Of a DNA stretch of 64,000 bases, positions 11,585 to 24,913 are shown in pieces (position 1 is the first letter of the stretch; the number at the start of each line of letters is the position of its first letter). Under the pieces are notes generated by a model. That model ran no database searches and was not told the origin of the DNA. It was given only the letters and a program-made list of their open reading frames with translations. Source of the DNA: Myrica gale (lineage: Eukaryota > Streptophyta > Magnoliopsida > Fagales > Myricaceae); the NCBI GenBank assembly GCA_963930655.1, contig OZ005621.1, positions 20,881,001 through 20,945,000 of the forward strand, given 5' to 3'. Both the position numbers and the translations under genes were made by a program.

Positions 11585-11682
11585 ATGTCTCAGTTACTGG
11601 ACAAGGCCAAGAACTTCGTGGCGGAGAAGTTGGCTAACATAGAGAAGCCAGAGGCCAGCATCACTGATCTTTGCCTCTTAGG
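11585..11682 (+). pseudogene. LEA14-like first-exon fragment
   Basis: From ATG at 11585 the frame reads MSQLLDKAKNFVAEKLANIE, then KPEASITDL, and then runs into unrelated sequence ending at 11764. This is the N terminus of LEA14 (a WHy-domain, late embryogenesis abundant group 2 protein of about 150 residues, linked to desiccation tolerance). The preceding ~90 bp look like its pyrimidine-rich leader, so promoter-proximal DNA may have been captured too. The remaining ~115 residues are absent. A GT following CTCTTAG could be a remnant or chance splice donor. Confidence 0.75.
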
Positions 11683-12116
11683 TTTGTTTTTATTGCCCTG
11701 TTTTCATTTTAATGGATGTGATACTGACGAGAGAGAACAACTATACGAACCGAATAAAGTTTGATCTGAAACGAGTGTCATTGAATGGATATTTGGGTTT
11801 CTTTTATCCTCTGTTTTCTTTTTTCTTATCCGGTAAATTTCGTAGAAAGCTCTCCCTGATCATTTCTATGTCCATGAACGGTAAATAAGGTAGAAAAGTA
11901 ATGTCAATATATGATATTTCTCCATTTTCTATTTCTTGAAAGAATCAACATGTTTTTGCAGCAACAAACATGCACATTTCAGCTACTCCACTTATAATAT
12001 AATGGTAGCCGACACAGATCCCTTCATGTTAGGATAAGAATCCCATCTTGTTCATTCAAAATAATAGAAAATGTCAAAGACTTAATGGAGACGATCGAGG
12101 AAACCAGTGGGAAGTC

Positions 12117-12190
12117 GAAGAGTAAATGAGGTTGTGGTCGCCAAAGAGTTTTTTGCAAAGAGCGGGGCCGAAGACCCATTTTCTCTTGCG
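12117..12190 (-). pseudogene. CYP710A fragment 2
   Basis: The minus strand encodes KKLFGDHNLIY, which overlaps the same part of CYP710A as the piece at 10866-11111 and is closer to the family sequence (FGDHNLIY). Only about 25 codons are recognisable. It lies just inside the right inverted repeat. Confidence 0.6.
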
Positions 12191-12717
12191 CAAGTAAGTG
12201 ATCTGTTTGAAGAAGAGAAAGAAGACTAAGAGGGAAAAGACATAAGTAGCATGTGGGATGAGAAAGGTTAAGATAAGGAGTTCATGTTTTTTTGTTTATA
12301 TGGGGGTGGATACAAAAAGGATGCTCTAATGAAACGATGCAGATAGAATAAAAATCAGAAGAGAACTGATTAACATTAAACGGTGTATTTTGAGAGTTTT
12401 GAGTGAGTTGGCTGCTAATTCACATTAGTCGGCGCTGACGTGACATGAGATTCCGTTAAATGGATCGACGAAATATGAACGGAAGGATCACATCGTCACA
12501 TGAGTATAGACTCAATGACCATAAAATAAAATAAAATAAATGAAACATAATAACTAAATCGTTAACGTGGTATAAACTTAGTGATCATATTACCAATTTC
12601 CTTTTTTTTTCAGATAATGTTAATCCCACTTGGATGACATTTCATCTACTTCAAGGAACTCAAAACACAGAAAAAGGGAAACCTCTTAGAAAAAGTGTGT
12701 AAAGCCTATCTTGTTTC

Positions 12718-12990
12718 TCATGCTTCTGAATCTTGAAAATTTTGTTTCTTTTTTTCGGAACTCACTTGTTCCTCAAGTACAAAAGGAGCCTCTAATGCAG
12801 GCTTCTGGCCGAAAATATAACTAAGGATACATAATAGATATATGATGACAAGAATTAGAGCACCATAGTACAAACTCCTGCTCTTTTGCACATCAGCTAT
12901 TTTCTTCGAGCATCGGCAGCAACCACATGCCAAAAGCTGAACAGATGCCTTGCCTACCACATCACTGGCTTCGGCTTCCCCATCAGTCAC
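12718..12990 (-). CDS. Unidentified terminal exon with one membrane segment (partial)
   Basis: An open frame ends in TGA at 12718-12720. It contains a Cys-rich patch (ACGCCRCSKK), a single hydrophobic span of about 20 residues (YYGALILVIIYLLCILSYIF) and a charged tail (EEQVSSEKKKQNF). A stop codon lies just upstream, and no in-frame ATG is seen; a splice acceptor near 12970 is possible. Only 365 bp separate it from the FIP1 stop, so its 5' part may be lost, making it a remnant. I do not recognise the family. Confidence 0.3.
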   Translation of the reverse strand: MTDGEAEASDVVGKASVQLLACGCCRCSKKIADVQKSRSLYYGALILVIIYLLCILSYIFGQKPALEAPFVLEEQVSSEKKKQNFQDSEA

Positions 12991-13364
12991 CCATCAGTCA
13001 GATTTTCTCCCTCCGGCAACCCGGATTAGTTCGGAGTCATACAACCCAGATTAATTCTGAGTCATACGTTTAAGAATTGAAGCAAAAAGTTATTTTTTGC
13101 CACCATCAGTGACCAGTCTAATGTTACATTCATCAGTATTTACACATAATAGCAGAAGTATACCGTATACGGTGGCATCATGGTTACAAGATGATATAAC
13201 TATTGCAAAGGTACATGGCCATCTCAAAAACCACAACAGAAGCCATTTATAAAAGATGGCGTGACTGGACTGATGGTGTTCTATAATAAAAGAATCAGGC
13301 CACGACTTCCTTCAATACCACAAGAGCAATGCAGCAAAAACAATGCAGGTCCCTTCTCTCACAT
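12991..13364. other. Intergenic, probable FIP1 3' UTR
   Basis: AT-rich sequence immediately downstream of the FIP1-like stop codon. Nothing else is seen apart from a short repeat of CAGTCAC near 12975-13000. Confidence 0.5.
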
Positions 13365-16300
13365 TTAGTTACTTATCCATCTTCTTTTCCGAGGTGGCCG
13401 CTCTTGTTTGATCTCTGAATCAGTAGGAGCCTCACTTTTGGCAGATGGCAGTGCTTCATTCTCCATCTTTCTAATTGTCAAGGTTTCTTTCTCACTTGGC
13501 ATTGGAAGCTTGAACCGCTCGCTTCGCTTCTTCAACTTCTCAACCGTATCCAGGTGTCTATCCTCCAAAGGTTTTGTATCAACATCTTTGCTTTCCAGAT
13601 CAGAAGCATCTTTCTCCTCAGCCAACGGATGTTGACTATCAACAACCTCAACCGTCTTAACGGATATTTCATCTGGGGGTCTGCTGGCTTCAAATGATCC
13701 ACCATTGTTAGTCTTGTCAGTCTCCTTGAATTTCAAGGAAGATGATGACCTACTGTTGATACTATAATCCCTCTCAGTGTGGCTAGTCCAACGTTCCAAC
13801 TTGGAGCGCCCTCTTTTTGAATCTTGCTGTTCATCTTCAGATGAACCATCTTCCCTATGTTTTCTGGACACACGACGGTGCACTGAGATCTCATGTTCAC
13901 CATTTCCTTGATCACTGGAGCCTTTCAAGCCCTATATAAAGGCAGAAGAGGAGAACTGAACTTTCAACACTCCAAACAGGTTTAAGTCCAAAAGTCAAGA
14001 AATATTAATGTGCAATGAGTACAACCCTTTACTACAGTTACCAATAAGAGTTGAGTAGTAAACCTAAAAAGGAACACTAGTCATCTGTCTCAGCAAAGAG
14101 TTCCTTATATTGCCAAAGCCAAATCCAGGTAAATTGATGAAAGTCAAATATGAAATGATAGTAATAGATACCAATACGACATGACAATCCAAAGTGAACC
14201 AAAAGCAGTCTAAAAACTAATATTTGAGCCTCAAGAATAGGCTTAAGAAATCAAATTCTTATTGCTTCAGAAAATATTCAAATGGCCAAGAAAAGAAAAA
14301 AAAACGAAACTATTCAAATGATCTCTACAAACATTGTTGCAACAATATTCTCCACGAGTCACATCCAAAATGTAAAACTGTGCATCTGTGATTTCCACCG
14401 CATGCTTAGGACATACATTACATTATTTACGACAATCCATGTATTAAGCTACTTGGTTTGAGATTCTTGCCCTAATGAACTACTCCATAATTGTAAGCGG
14501 AAGTATATGCAGAAAATACTATGGAGGTAAAGCACTAGAAGTGGCCTGTGTACAGAACGATTTACAATGTGCATTATAGGATGTGAAAAAGGGACAACCC
14601 TTGATATTGCCAAAACACTTATCTAAGCAAGAATTCAACAATAGAGCCTTTTCTATTTATATTTACAACTTAGTTATTCTAGATTTGCTGGAAGTAACAG
14701 CACTACAACCTGCAAATCTAAGGTCTGTTGGTCCAAGTTCTGACAAAAGTTATTACGGCTAAGGTAAACTATGCAAGTCCTGAAAATTATCATCTTACCT
14801 AGAAGTACACACTTTTGGAAGTAACTAATGGCAGAAACATCTGTTTCTGGATTAAAATAATGGTTTCAACCTTAGTCCAACATCCAAATAAAGAAAAATC
14901 AGTGACGAGTAACTACAACGAGCGTCAACATCAGATCCTTGAAGTAAGACCCTTAAACCGTCTGCCCTCCACCCCCACAACCCAGACCAAAGGAATGCCA
15001 TGATTAGTATTCCATATGAAAGCAATGAGCTTCAACCAAGCTTGTTGGACAAGGGATTAGCCAGGTTTTCCTTTTCTCGATAGTCAGTGCTTTTTAACTG
15101 TATCAAAATCATGCATATGGCCTACTTTTCCTCATGTTAAGGCATTGTCCAATAACACGATCTTTCTAAGAGGGATTTTTTTTGCCTCTGCTTATTTTGA
15201 AAGAATTATACTTTCTTGTGTCTAAACATGCAACATACCGTCTCATTAATGTGACCACTGTGGTCTTCTTGATTTCTCCTGGAAGAGCCTACAGCATTGT
15301 GAACACCACCGTCAGAGTCTTTAGTCTTTCTTGTATTCTCTTTATGTTTTTTGTCATGTGCTCTTTGGTTATCAGAAGCACTAACAGCACGATCATTACG
15401 AGAACCAGACCTCTCCGGCCTGGATCTTCTTTCATCATTAGCAAATTGATTTCCACGTGTATACCCATCATCCCGTCCCCTATGATGTGAAGTTTCATCC
15501 ACAATTCGATCCTTTCTCTTGTAAGGTTCACTGTGTCGCACTGTGTCTTTGAACTGGTATTCTTTATCAAATCCCTTGTAGTCCTCCTTTGTCCTAGAGT
15601 GGCTGACCAATGCTTTGTCCTCTAGACCACGTACACCCCTTATGGCAACCCTTCCTTCATCTCTTTCTCGCTTGGGTAGATAATCTTCATGAGACTGTTT
15701 TGGCCTATGCCACTCCTCCCTCTCTCTCTGCCTTTCACCCCTTTCTCTCTGCAACCAGATCTCATCTTTGTGCCTAACAGAGTGGTGATCATCAAGATTC
15801 TCTCGAAGTCTTAGTTGTTCATCTCTCTTCCTTGGGTCCAACACTTCATCCCTTTCTCGCTTTCGGCGACCGGTGCTCTCTCTGTGGTCTTGCAATATTT
15901 CTTCTTTGTCAACATGGTCCCTCCTAAGATATTCCTCATCTTTCCTTCTTTTGTTATTGTAATCATCGACACCTTCATACCTACTCTTCAGACCATCATC
16001 TCTTTCTCTGTGGCGTGTACCAGGCTCCTTATCATAATGAACCCTATAGCTGCCATTGTCCAACGGTTTCCTTGAATGTAGATATTCCTCTCTGTCACTC
16101 CTCTCGCCATCTCGAACCTTAACCCTGTGTCTGGATCCCACTTCATTATCACGATCCCTCTTCCTTGTGTCTTCAGCTCTGATCCTTCTGTTATAAGGAT
16201 CTTCATCTCTGCCTTGCCAGGGCCCATCAGGATTGTCCCTCTCCTTTCGCCTGTTAAACCCATCAGCTTTCATATGCAATGGATGACCAGAGCTTGAATC

Positions 16301-19300
16301 CCAGTCTCTATGGGCATAATCTTCCGTTCCTTTTACCACTGAGCGATTTCTATCCATTTCCCGTCTTCCATCACGATTTTTTCTTTGTAGTCCTAATTCA
16401 TTCTCATCAAGATGCCTTTTCCCAGTCTCTGGGCGAGTGGAACGTCCTTCTTGAATGACTTCCTCCTCAGCCCCATCCTGCCACTTCTGATAGTCCCTGC
16501 TGCTTCCTGATCTTGCTTTACTGTTTTCACTACTCCTTGCAGCCTTTGAGTCATCCTCCTCATCCAATACTTGGAGCACAGGTTGCTCTACTTGAGAACT
16601 CAGTTGTTTTTTCTTTACTGCCCCATCTTTAAGGGTCTCTTCCCTGACGTTCATATTCAAGGCTATTTCTTCCTTTTCCACAGGGCTTCCATCAGCCAGC
16701 ACAAACTCATCATCCTCAGCATATTTATGCTCTACACTCAACTCCCTGGCCTCCCCAACTGTGTCAGGAGACGATGACAGTGGACTAGATTTTCCCTCCA
16801 AGCTATCAACAGATTCTTCCGTCTGATTATCCTGAAATTTCCTTTCATTTGTACTTCGACCGGGTGACATCTGAGGGGATTGGTCACGTTCTCTTCCCCG
16901 AGTCTGCCTGTACTCAAAAGGAGAGAGTTATATGCATTTGTCAAGTACTGGTGCCATTTTACAAGTTAATAATAAATCCGGATCAGGCTAAAAGAAATCT
17001 GAAGAAAAAAACGACCCAAGAAATCCATATGAATACAGCCTCAAAGTATAGTAATGTATCCTCACTAAATTTATATTTGTCCTGATGCCAGCTAAATAGT
17101 TTAACAAAGCTGGTAACATTAGGCAAACAAACTCCATTTTTAGGTACACTTGATAAAGAAATTTCCAATGCACAAGAAAATATTGCCAAGCGAAAAGCTC
17201 CAAAGGGGGGGAATACAGAAACTTTTTTTTCCTGAGGAAAAAAATGCAGATTATTGCTTTGGCCAATGATTTCACAATTACCAGTGTCTGTGTCTCCGAG
17301 CTGATCAATTTGGAACTGTTTCTTATTTTTTCCTTCTCAGAAAATCATTATATACTTTATCCATAACTTCTATCATCTAGTTGATCTTCTTGAATCCTAG
17401 TATCATTCTTCTCTAATACAAATGAAAAGCAAGTTAATCTTCCTTCTACATCCATTCACATGTTCAGGCCATAACACCTTCCCATGGCACAAGCTGGAAT
17501 AAAGATTTGAAATCCAATTCCAAGCAGTTGGAATTAAAGCTTTTTTGAATGAAGCAGAATTTGTCTCCCTCACGTGAAAGAATGTATTACGGCGCAAAAA
17601 ATATCAGATTGATAAGAAGACTGTTGTACCTGTCATCGTGAGGCCTGCCAACATTTTTATTAGCATAGACAGAGTTCTGTCCCCTCGAACCAAGATACTG
17701 GACTGGTGCTTCTGGAGGGAAGGACGTAATCCCATCCCCATCAGGTACGTTTCGATCACCAGAATTGGTGAATGGCATTCTCTTTCTGTCAACCTGATCT
17801 CTCTTTTGACCTTTATTAGTCCATGGAAAATCATCAATACACTCAGTGCCCTCCTGCCCGTTGTCTTCTTCTGCAGAATTGCATCCTCTAATATCCTCTC
17901 TTTGCAGATCATGCTCGAGTGGTTCTACAGCACCTTTTCCTGTGGAAGAATCATCATCTAAAGAGTCCTGCAAGACAATCTGTTCACCCAATATTTCAGG
18001 TTATCTACACTGCATAAATGAAGCATTTGATTGCAACATTAGCTAAGTGCACCTAAAGATAGGTTTTATTAAATACCTCAATAATTGCATCCGAATCACG
18101 GATGCGAGGAGGCCGGGTGTCAATGGAGGGGAGACGCTCACCATAACCACCTTCCACCTGAATTGCTCTACCAGTTGGCTGCCAGCCAAAAAAAATTGAA
18201 AAAGACATTGAGCCCGGAAAAAGACAAAAAGCAAACAAAATATGTCTAGTAGCTACAGCTTTGTTACCTAAATTGCTAGAAGCAAATTGCAAATGAGGAA
18301 ACAGTTGGAGAGGCCAAGGGAAAAAAAAGAGCTATATGAAATCAGGAGTTAAAAACTTAGTAGCAGAATCATCCAACAAATAATAACATTTGACAGCTGT
18401 ACATACTATAGGTGGGCGCGCACGAACAAATCCTTTCCCTAAATCATTCAGTCCAACATCTGCCTTTCCAAGATTTGCATTTTCAGCTGAAACATCATGA
18501 GCACCAGTGGCAGCTGCTAATTCCGGGGGTAAATCTGGATCATACTCCTAGGGGAACAAAACCAATAAAAGATTTTTACTTAGTAAAATAACATGGAAAT
18601 ATAAACTGAATATCCTATTAAAAAAGACAAACTTTCTTGAGACACATAAACATATCATTACCTGCTCTGTTCGCCCACTTTCATAAACACGAATTTTGCT
18701 TTGCATAGTAGACTCCAGGCGGAGTTGTTCCTAAAAGATCAATATCCAGGGACTTAGTTTTCATCTATGTGGTCAACAGGATCAGTAAAGGTTAATATGG
18801 TTACCAGTTGCTTGCAATAATCTTTCCAGCTCTCCTCATTCAAGCCAAAGTTGAAGAAGTCTGATGTATCAACACCAGGATATTTCCACGGTTTCTCCTC
18901 AAAACCATCAATGTCAACATCAAATATAGACCTGACAATATTCATTCAGGCCAAATAAGCAAACCACAAGAAAGAAAGAAAAAACATCTATTTTTTTTTC
19001 CTACTGCCGAAACAAGATGGAGTTATATACCAGACACAAGCGTAACATTAGCTAGTGTTAAAGGAACACTCAACTCTGTCTCTACACGATGGTCAAAACA
19101 AAGTTTTTTGTTTTTTTGTTTTTCTCCCCTCCTCTTTGGCTGTAAGATACTTGGCATCCAATCAGCCTCAGAAATCTAAAACCAATTGTATAACGACCTA
19201 AGGAAGGCCTCAGAAATCTAAAACCAATTGTATATCGACCTAATGAAGTTCCAGCCATATATGAGATTTGACTCCAAAAGGAGTAGTTAAAATTGCTTTT

Positions 19301-22300
19301 GAAGCTCCATAGAATCTCATAAGGCTTGGATCTGCCCAGAAAACCAAGCAGGCCAAGCAAGGCCTACAGCGCGTGTTATCTGCAGAGGGCCAATGATGGC
19401 CAAAGTTATAACATGCATCGCTCAAAAGTATAGACACTTTGCCAACCACACCAATTAAACCAATATCTGAAATTCTCCACGTATATCATGTGTTACTCAC
19501 TATCGAGAAGAGCTCATTTATATGGACTCAGGCTATCGGCCTATATACTACTTAGATGTAATAACAACCGAATTACAGATTTCTGTTGCGGCAACAACAG
19601 CATACCCATTGGTGATATGCTGCCCTTATTATTTCTAAAACATTCCAACCCGAGTCCTAGAATTTGGCAGAACCTCCCACTAGAATACAATGGTAACGAA
19701 CAACCCAAACCAAGACCTTTCAGCCCTTCACCAATATAACCCCAACGTAGAAAACTTACAATAACATAAGACGTATGAAAGTAAACAAGCAACTACCACA
19801 TGCAACCATTGGAAAATTACTTGTGAGAAGGAAGTGTGAATTCCAGTCCACCACCAAAACCTCTTCCTGCCATATTGTTGCCCCAGGCGGGCAATCCAAA
19901 ACCTGAATGAAAACCCTTCTGCATTGGAAGCGCATTTTTTACTCCTGCTGGTCTCCACTCACCTCTACCACGACCAGCTATGGAAACCATGTTGACAAGT
20001 GGACGAACTTGACCTGGGGCTCCTCCTGGAACAGAGGTTGCTCCAGGTATTGGTGCTGCACCAGGTCTAACGTACTGCATGTTAACAAAAACGACATAAT
20101 AAGTATTTAAATGCAAACACAGGGAAACAAAATGGTATGAGCTGATAATTAAAACAATGCCTTGAACATCAAAGAGAAAAATTGCCACTACATCATTCAG
20201 AGGAAAATAAAGTTACTTGAGATTGTGGTAAATTTAAGATGCAAGCCAACCAGTAAGAAGAGCAGAAAATCAACCTTCCAAGGGATAAAAATTTGAGATT
20301 CTACGAACAAGTTCATACTTTCATTCAAGTTATAAACAGCAGACATACTTCTAAAACCTCGAAATGGTATTAAGAACTAAAGATGAGGAAGAGAGAGATT
20401 TAATCTTAAATGCATATCATGGATAACCTTTTCAAATCAAATGCATAGGTAAAAGCCAATAACTGTAGATTCATTTTCGTTATGAATTAATTTTTATTTT
20501 ATACTAATTACTTTTCTTCCTTATAGCGTGAAAGAACATGTCATACTAATCAAGAAACCCGAAAACCCTGATGTAACTGGTCATCAGACCATAGGTTAGA
20601 GACAGCAGCACAAAATTATGATGGAGAGCTTGTTCATTAGGTTTATCCACTTCTGCAAAAGGAGGTTAGAGAAATATAGAAGCTATATGGCATATAGAGG
20701 ACCCATATTTTTGTACAAAAAGCAGGAGCTTTGCCGAATAACAACTAGAGGAGGAAAAACAACGAGCAAAGTTTCCAAAATATTCTTACTAAGAAGTGCT
20801 CAATCCTCAAAAGGACTTGCAAGGAATTAGATGAGTATGCAAAGAAAAGATAGGATGTACAGAGCCAGAAAACGGCACCAGAAAGCTACAAATCCCAAAA
20901 TTTTATAAACCATCACTACAATCGGCTCAAATTTTGCAAATGCAACCAATAAGGCAAGTCAAAATTGGTCCACAGGTTGGGTAGCTTGTGCTTGACTTAG
21001 CAACAATTTTTTTTCTAGTGTAATATCAAACTTACTTTTGTCTGGTGGAGTGGGAGAGGGGGGGGGGTTTGTAGGGTGCGGCATCTAAGATACGTTGTCA
21101 CTTCGTTTTAAATATCAAGGAACAAATGTTCTACATGATGTAGTATTGGAGTCCTCTCAACTACTTGATGTAGCATTGAGCCCACAATTCCAGCACTGTA
21201 CTTTTTATTTGTACATCCAGTATCTGTATCTGTCCATGCTCATGGAGTCAATAAACAGCTCTAGAAATAACTGCTGTTTCCCAACCACCACAATTGCAGC
21301 AACAGATCGACAAAGGGATGCCATGAATAAATTCATTGCCGCATAAACTACTCTTACAAAACAGCTCAATCATGATTATAGATTCTATGAACGACACATA
21401 TTTCTTCTTAGATGGAAATGATGAAAACAATGAGAATGATGATAAATAAATAACGAACAAACAACACCAAATCTGTGTTAAGAATTGGTAATGTTCAAAG
21501 ACTCTCTACGGATCAGTTGCACTTGTTTATCGTGGGATTATAGCCACACCTATGGATTGCTCAAGAGAAAAACTTTTTTTTTTTGATAAGTAAGCCAATT
21601 TTTCAAGAGAAAAACGGTTGCCATTAGAAACACATTCTCGCACCACAGAGGGCTCCACTACAGATTGAAGCACATATTATATCTTATTGGTTGGGGAAGG
21701 ACCCAAACTGCCATGCTTGGCCATTGTATCAAAGCCAAGGCAAGGTACTTCTCATAGGTGGGCGATTGGAGTGAAGCGAAACCAGTTCAAATTCTTCCAT
21801 AATACTCAAATCATAAAAAGGCACCATGGACGAAACTCTTGGTTAACCATATGATTTTAGCTGCCAGCTGGAAGCATCAACCTTTTTATGCTCGATCGAA
21901 ATAGGATTTCAGGTTACTTTAAGAACTACCGAACATTAAGCCAACTAAGTTTCATTTCCATTACTCACAGTGGAGAAAAATACAATTTGTTTTAAGTGGT
22001 CACTTCTTTCTACTTGTTTTCAAACATACCATACACGTCAAATGCAAATCCGAAATTTACAGCATCCATTTTCCCAACAATTCAAACTTTACAATAATTA
22101 CAAGCCGCAACCACACTTTAATTCTCATCAAACAAGGGGGAGAACACAGTCAACCCCATGTACACAAAATTTCCCTATTTTCAAACATGTAACAAACTGA
22201 CCTTAAACTGAGAATGAAATGGATGGTACCCATGATTGCTATACCCAAGTTTTGGGGCCACCGTGGCACCCACAACACTGCCAACCCCGCTAACCTTCCC

Positions 22301-23110
22301 TAACTCACCCGTCTCCTTCCTCTCGCCATCCGCAACTACCACCTGCGAAGCGTCCTCGGCCCACTCCTGCGCCTCCATATCCTGATTCAGCTCCCCGTCT
22401 GCCACAATAACCAGCGGGTCCCCATCCTCATCGTCGTCATCCTCCTCATCGCCGCCAATTCCTCCTCTCTCCATTGCCATGGGCCCGTGGTTGTTATCAT
22501 TCAACACTATCTGCAAATCGTCCTCGCTATCACTGTCCCAATCGTTATCGCCGCCGACATCATCTTTTCTGGAAGCTCCTAGATTCGCTGTCCGTGACTC
22601 CGAGAGTCCCGGAATGATCGGCTCCGAAGCTGCATCGAAAACTCCAGTATTGCCCTCCTCGATGTCGAAATTTACATTCTTCTCCATCAAATCCCCAGCT
22701 CCGCTCCCTCCATGGTTTGCATCCTTGGGAGGTGCCCTTTTCAGCAATTCCGCATCCCCTATACCCAAAACCGTTGGCCCAGCAGCTAAATCCTCGTCTC
22801 TCTCGTCGCCAGCAACCAAATTCGGAGAAGAATCGGGCCCCGAGGCGGGCACAGGGCCTCGAGTGGGCTCAGCTGAGCGGGGAGCTAGGGTTTGATCGGA
22901 GGGACGATTGGAAGCAGCGGAATTGGAGCTGACAGCTCCGTAGAGAATCTCATCGTCGTCGCTCCTGAGGTTGAGATCGATCGGACGGTGGAAAGATGGC
23001 GGCGCAGAGAAACCCTGGTGGGCCTCCGGAGCAGCGGATGATGATGGTGCCGAAGCAAAAGGTCGGAGGACATCCGTGTACAGATCTCCGAACTCGTCGT
23101 CATCTTCCAT
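13365..23110 (-). CDS. FIPS5: FIP1[V]-like polyadenylation factor (9 coding exons)
   Basis: Exons on the minus strand are 23110-22202, 20074-19821, 18931-18805, 18730-18662, 18547-18407, 18178-18077, 17979-17630, 16907-15239 and 13931-13365. The joined frame gives about 1,395 residues. The family is a subunit of the CPSF 3'-end processing complex and links poly(A) polymerase and RNA to it in the nucleus. Seen: an acidic N terminus (MEDDDEFGDLYTDVLRPF), a DSDSEDDLQIVLND patch near residue 200, a Gly/Pro segment (RPGAAPIPGA), the FIP1 motif at about 389-430 (FDVDIDGFEEKPWKYPGVD, then DFFNFGLNEESWKDYC), the plant motif PTGRAIQVEGGYGERLPSID, and then a roughly 600-residue Arg/Glu/Asp-rich tail typical of isoform [V], ending in PPRKRRWISN. 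The start is the first ATG of the acidic motif. It is divergent from TRAPPC5, 1.8 kb away. The symbol follows Arabidopsis usage. Confidence 0.93.
19166..19245. repeat. 42-bp tandem duplication in FIP1 intron 2
   Basis: A block with CCTCAGAAATCTAAAACC and CAATTGTATA occurs at 19166 and 19208. It is intronic and has no evident coding effect. Confidence 0.85.
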
Positions 23111-24913
23111 AGAGAGAGAGAGTTTGGGAAGGGTTTTGAGGTTTGGGAGGCGTGGTGGGAAGAATGTGTAGAAAGAGGTGCGGCTTTTCAATGTTTGTTC
23201 GCGTGTTTTTCCAGTTTGCTTGCAGTTTTTCTCTCTTTCTGTTGTTCTTGGGCATCCATTTTGGGTGTTTGTAAAAGGTGAAAATGTATATAGAAATTTT
23301 GGCTCTTTTTTTCCGTAATAAAAATTTATTTATATAATTGATTACATCTCTAACCTAATATTATATAACAAGAAAAACAACACCATTAATTTATTAATAC
23401 GAAAATATCATAAAACTTAAAAATATTGACAATTCGAAACTCTTACCAGTTTTATGATATAATTTATATAAATATTCACAATTCTATCAAAATCTTAAAA
23501 ATCTTACCAATTTTTATAAACCGGACATCAAGGGACTAGAGAGCCAATGAACATTCCCAAGAAAAATATTTTAATAAAAAATCCATAATAACTATAAATA
23601 TTACCCTTCCAAATATTAATTGTTTTAAAAACAGAGATGAATGATTGAAAACTTAAGTTTAATTCATAAATGGTTTACTTGAAACTTACGAGAACTATCA
23701 TGCTAGTAGACATTGTTGCTAGACGTAGATAGACTTGGGACAGAAAGACTGGAGGGAGAGAGAGTTTAGAAATTTGAAATGGAATTCTGATGTTAAATGA
23801 CTTTGTCTTATATTTTTAAAGACGGAAGTGTAACTATTGAATCACTCGAATAATGTGCAATCACGCATGCTATTACAGTTGGGGAACAATGACTTATCGG
23901 CTGCTTTTATTGTTGATCTATACCTTCAATTCATTTTTCGATTTTTGGCCATTTGGTCACTCTACTTCAAACTTCTTAGTAAATCTTCAGTACTCCAGTC
24001 TAAGTTAAACCCCAGCCTTAGCAGTCTAGAAGCATACTTGAACAGTAAGTTCAACGTTCCAAACAGTAAGTCCCAGGAGAGACCTGAGAGGATGAGTATG
24101 AGAATGTATATCCTTTTAGGTTTGTTGAGTTGAAAGGTTAAAGCTTAGGTATGTTTATTGTCGGTTTATTTCCTTATTTCATTTAATTTGATTCTTGTGT
24201 CCATAAGTTAAACATGAATAAGATGTTTAGATCCACTTCTTCTACGAGTTTTAAGTCATCTGGTTCCATTCCACCCATTTCAAATAGTAAATAAAGAAGA
24301 ATACGAACTCCAATAAGTAAACTCACTCCAACCTTCAAGATCGGATTACTTCACTTCTAGTAGCCATTCTAGCTACCAAGCAGTGAACTTTGTTCTTGCC
24401 AGGAAATCTCTGTCCTTCTACATTTTGTTGGCAATTTCAATGGCCAATTATTTTTGTAGTTAAGACGATTTTTTCTACTTTCCCACTCACAACTAAGGAA
24501 GGAAATGAATTTGTTGCTGCTGTTAAATACTTCAATCCAGAAATTTCTGATTTCAATATGATTGATATTAATATTCACTGTCAAAACGAATTGCAACATT
24601 AAGAGCTATCAATTTATATATATATATGGTAAATTTAGAAAGTTTGATTTAAATTTTAAATTTTTTAATAATAAAACAGAAATAGTTAGTTAGAGAGGAT
24701 TTTCTTATTTAGAAATTTTAAAATGAGAAATTTTATAATCGTCTAAATAAATGAAAAAAAATGAGGAAAAGAAAACTAGCAAAAAAAAAACAAGAGAGAG
24801 GTAAGAGAGCACACAATTTGGCGACTCTTTTTGGTTGCACGCTTGAATCTGAGAAAAAAACTCACACAAAAACACCACAGACAGAGAAAAAAAGAAAAGC
24901 GAAGAGACGTAGG
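23111..24913. other. Divergent intergenic region between FIP1 and TRAPPC5
   Basis: This holds both promoters. An AG-rich leader (GAGAGAGAG at 23110-23125) precedes the FIP1 start. The middle is AT-rich without a supported gene or transposon ends. Both genes are housekeeping, so their promoters are probably broadly active. Confidence 0.5.

Larger units (their letters stand above)
9337..12601. mobile_element. Pack-MULE-like element with captured gene fragments
   Basis: A block at 9337-9563 returns in inverted orientation at 12373-12601. Shared landmarks are AATATGA, TTATGGTCATTGAGTC, CATTTAA, AATCTCATGTCA, CAGCCAACT, ACTCTCAAAA and CACCGTTTAATGT. Long terminal inverted repeats of ~228 bp enclosing pieces of unrelated host genes define a Pack-MULE. 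The interior holds a P450 piece (minus), two CYP710A pieces (minus) and the first coding exon of a LEA14-type gene (plus). No transposase is present. The outer edges fall in poly(A/T), so I could not confirm a 9-bp target duplication. It lies in intergenic DNA. Confidence 0.75.

Noticed and set aside
22479-22895. 138-codon plus-strand frame over FIP1 exon 1
   Set aside because: Antisense shadow of the acidic, codon-biased FIP1 exon.
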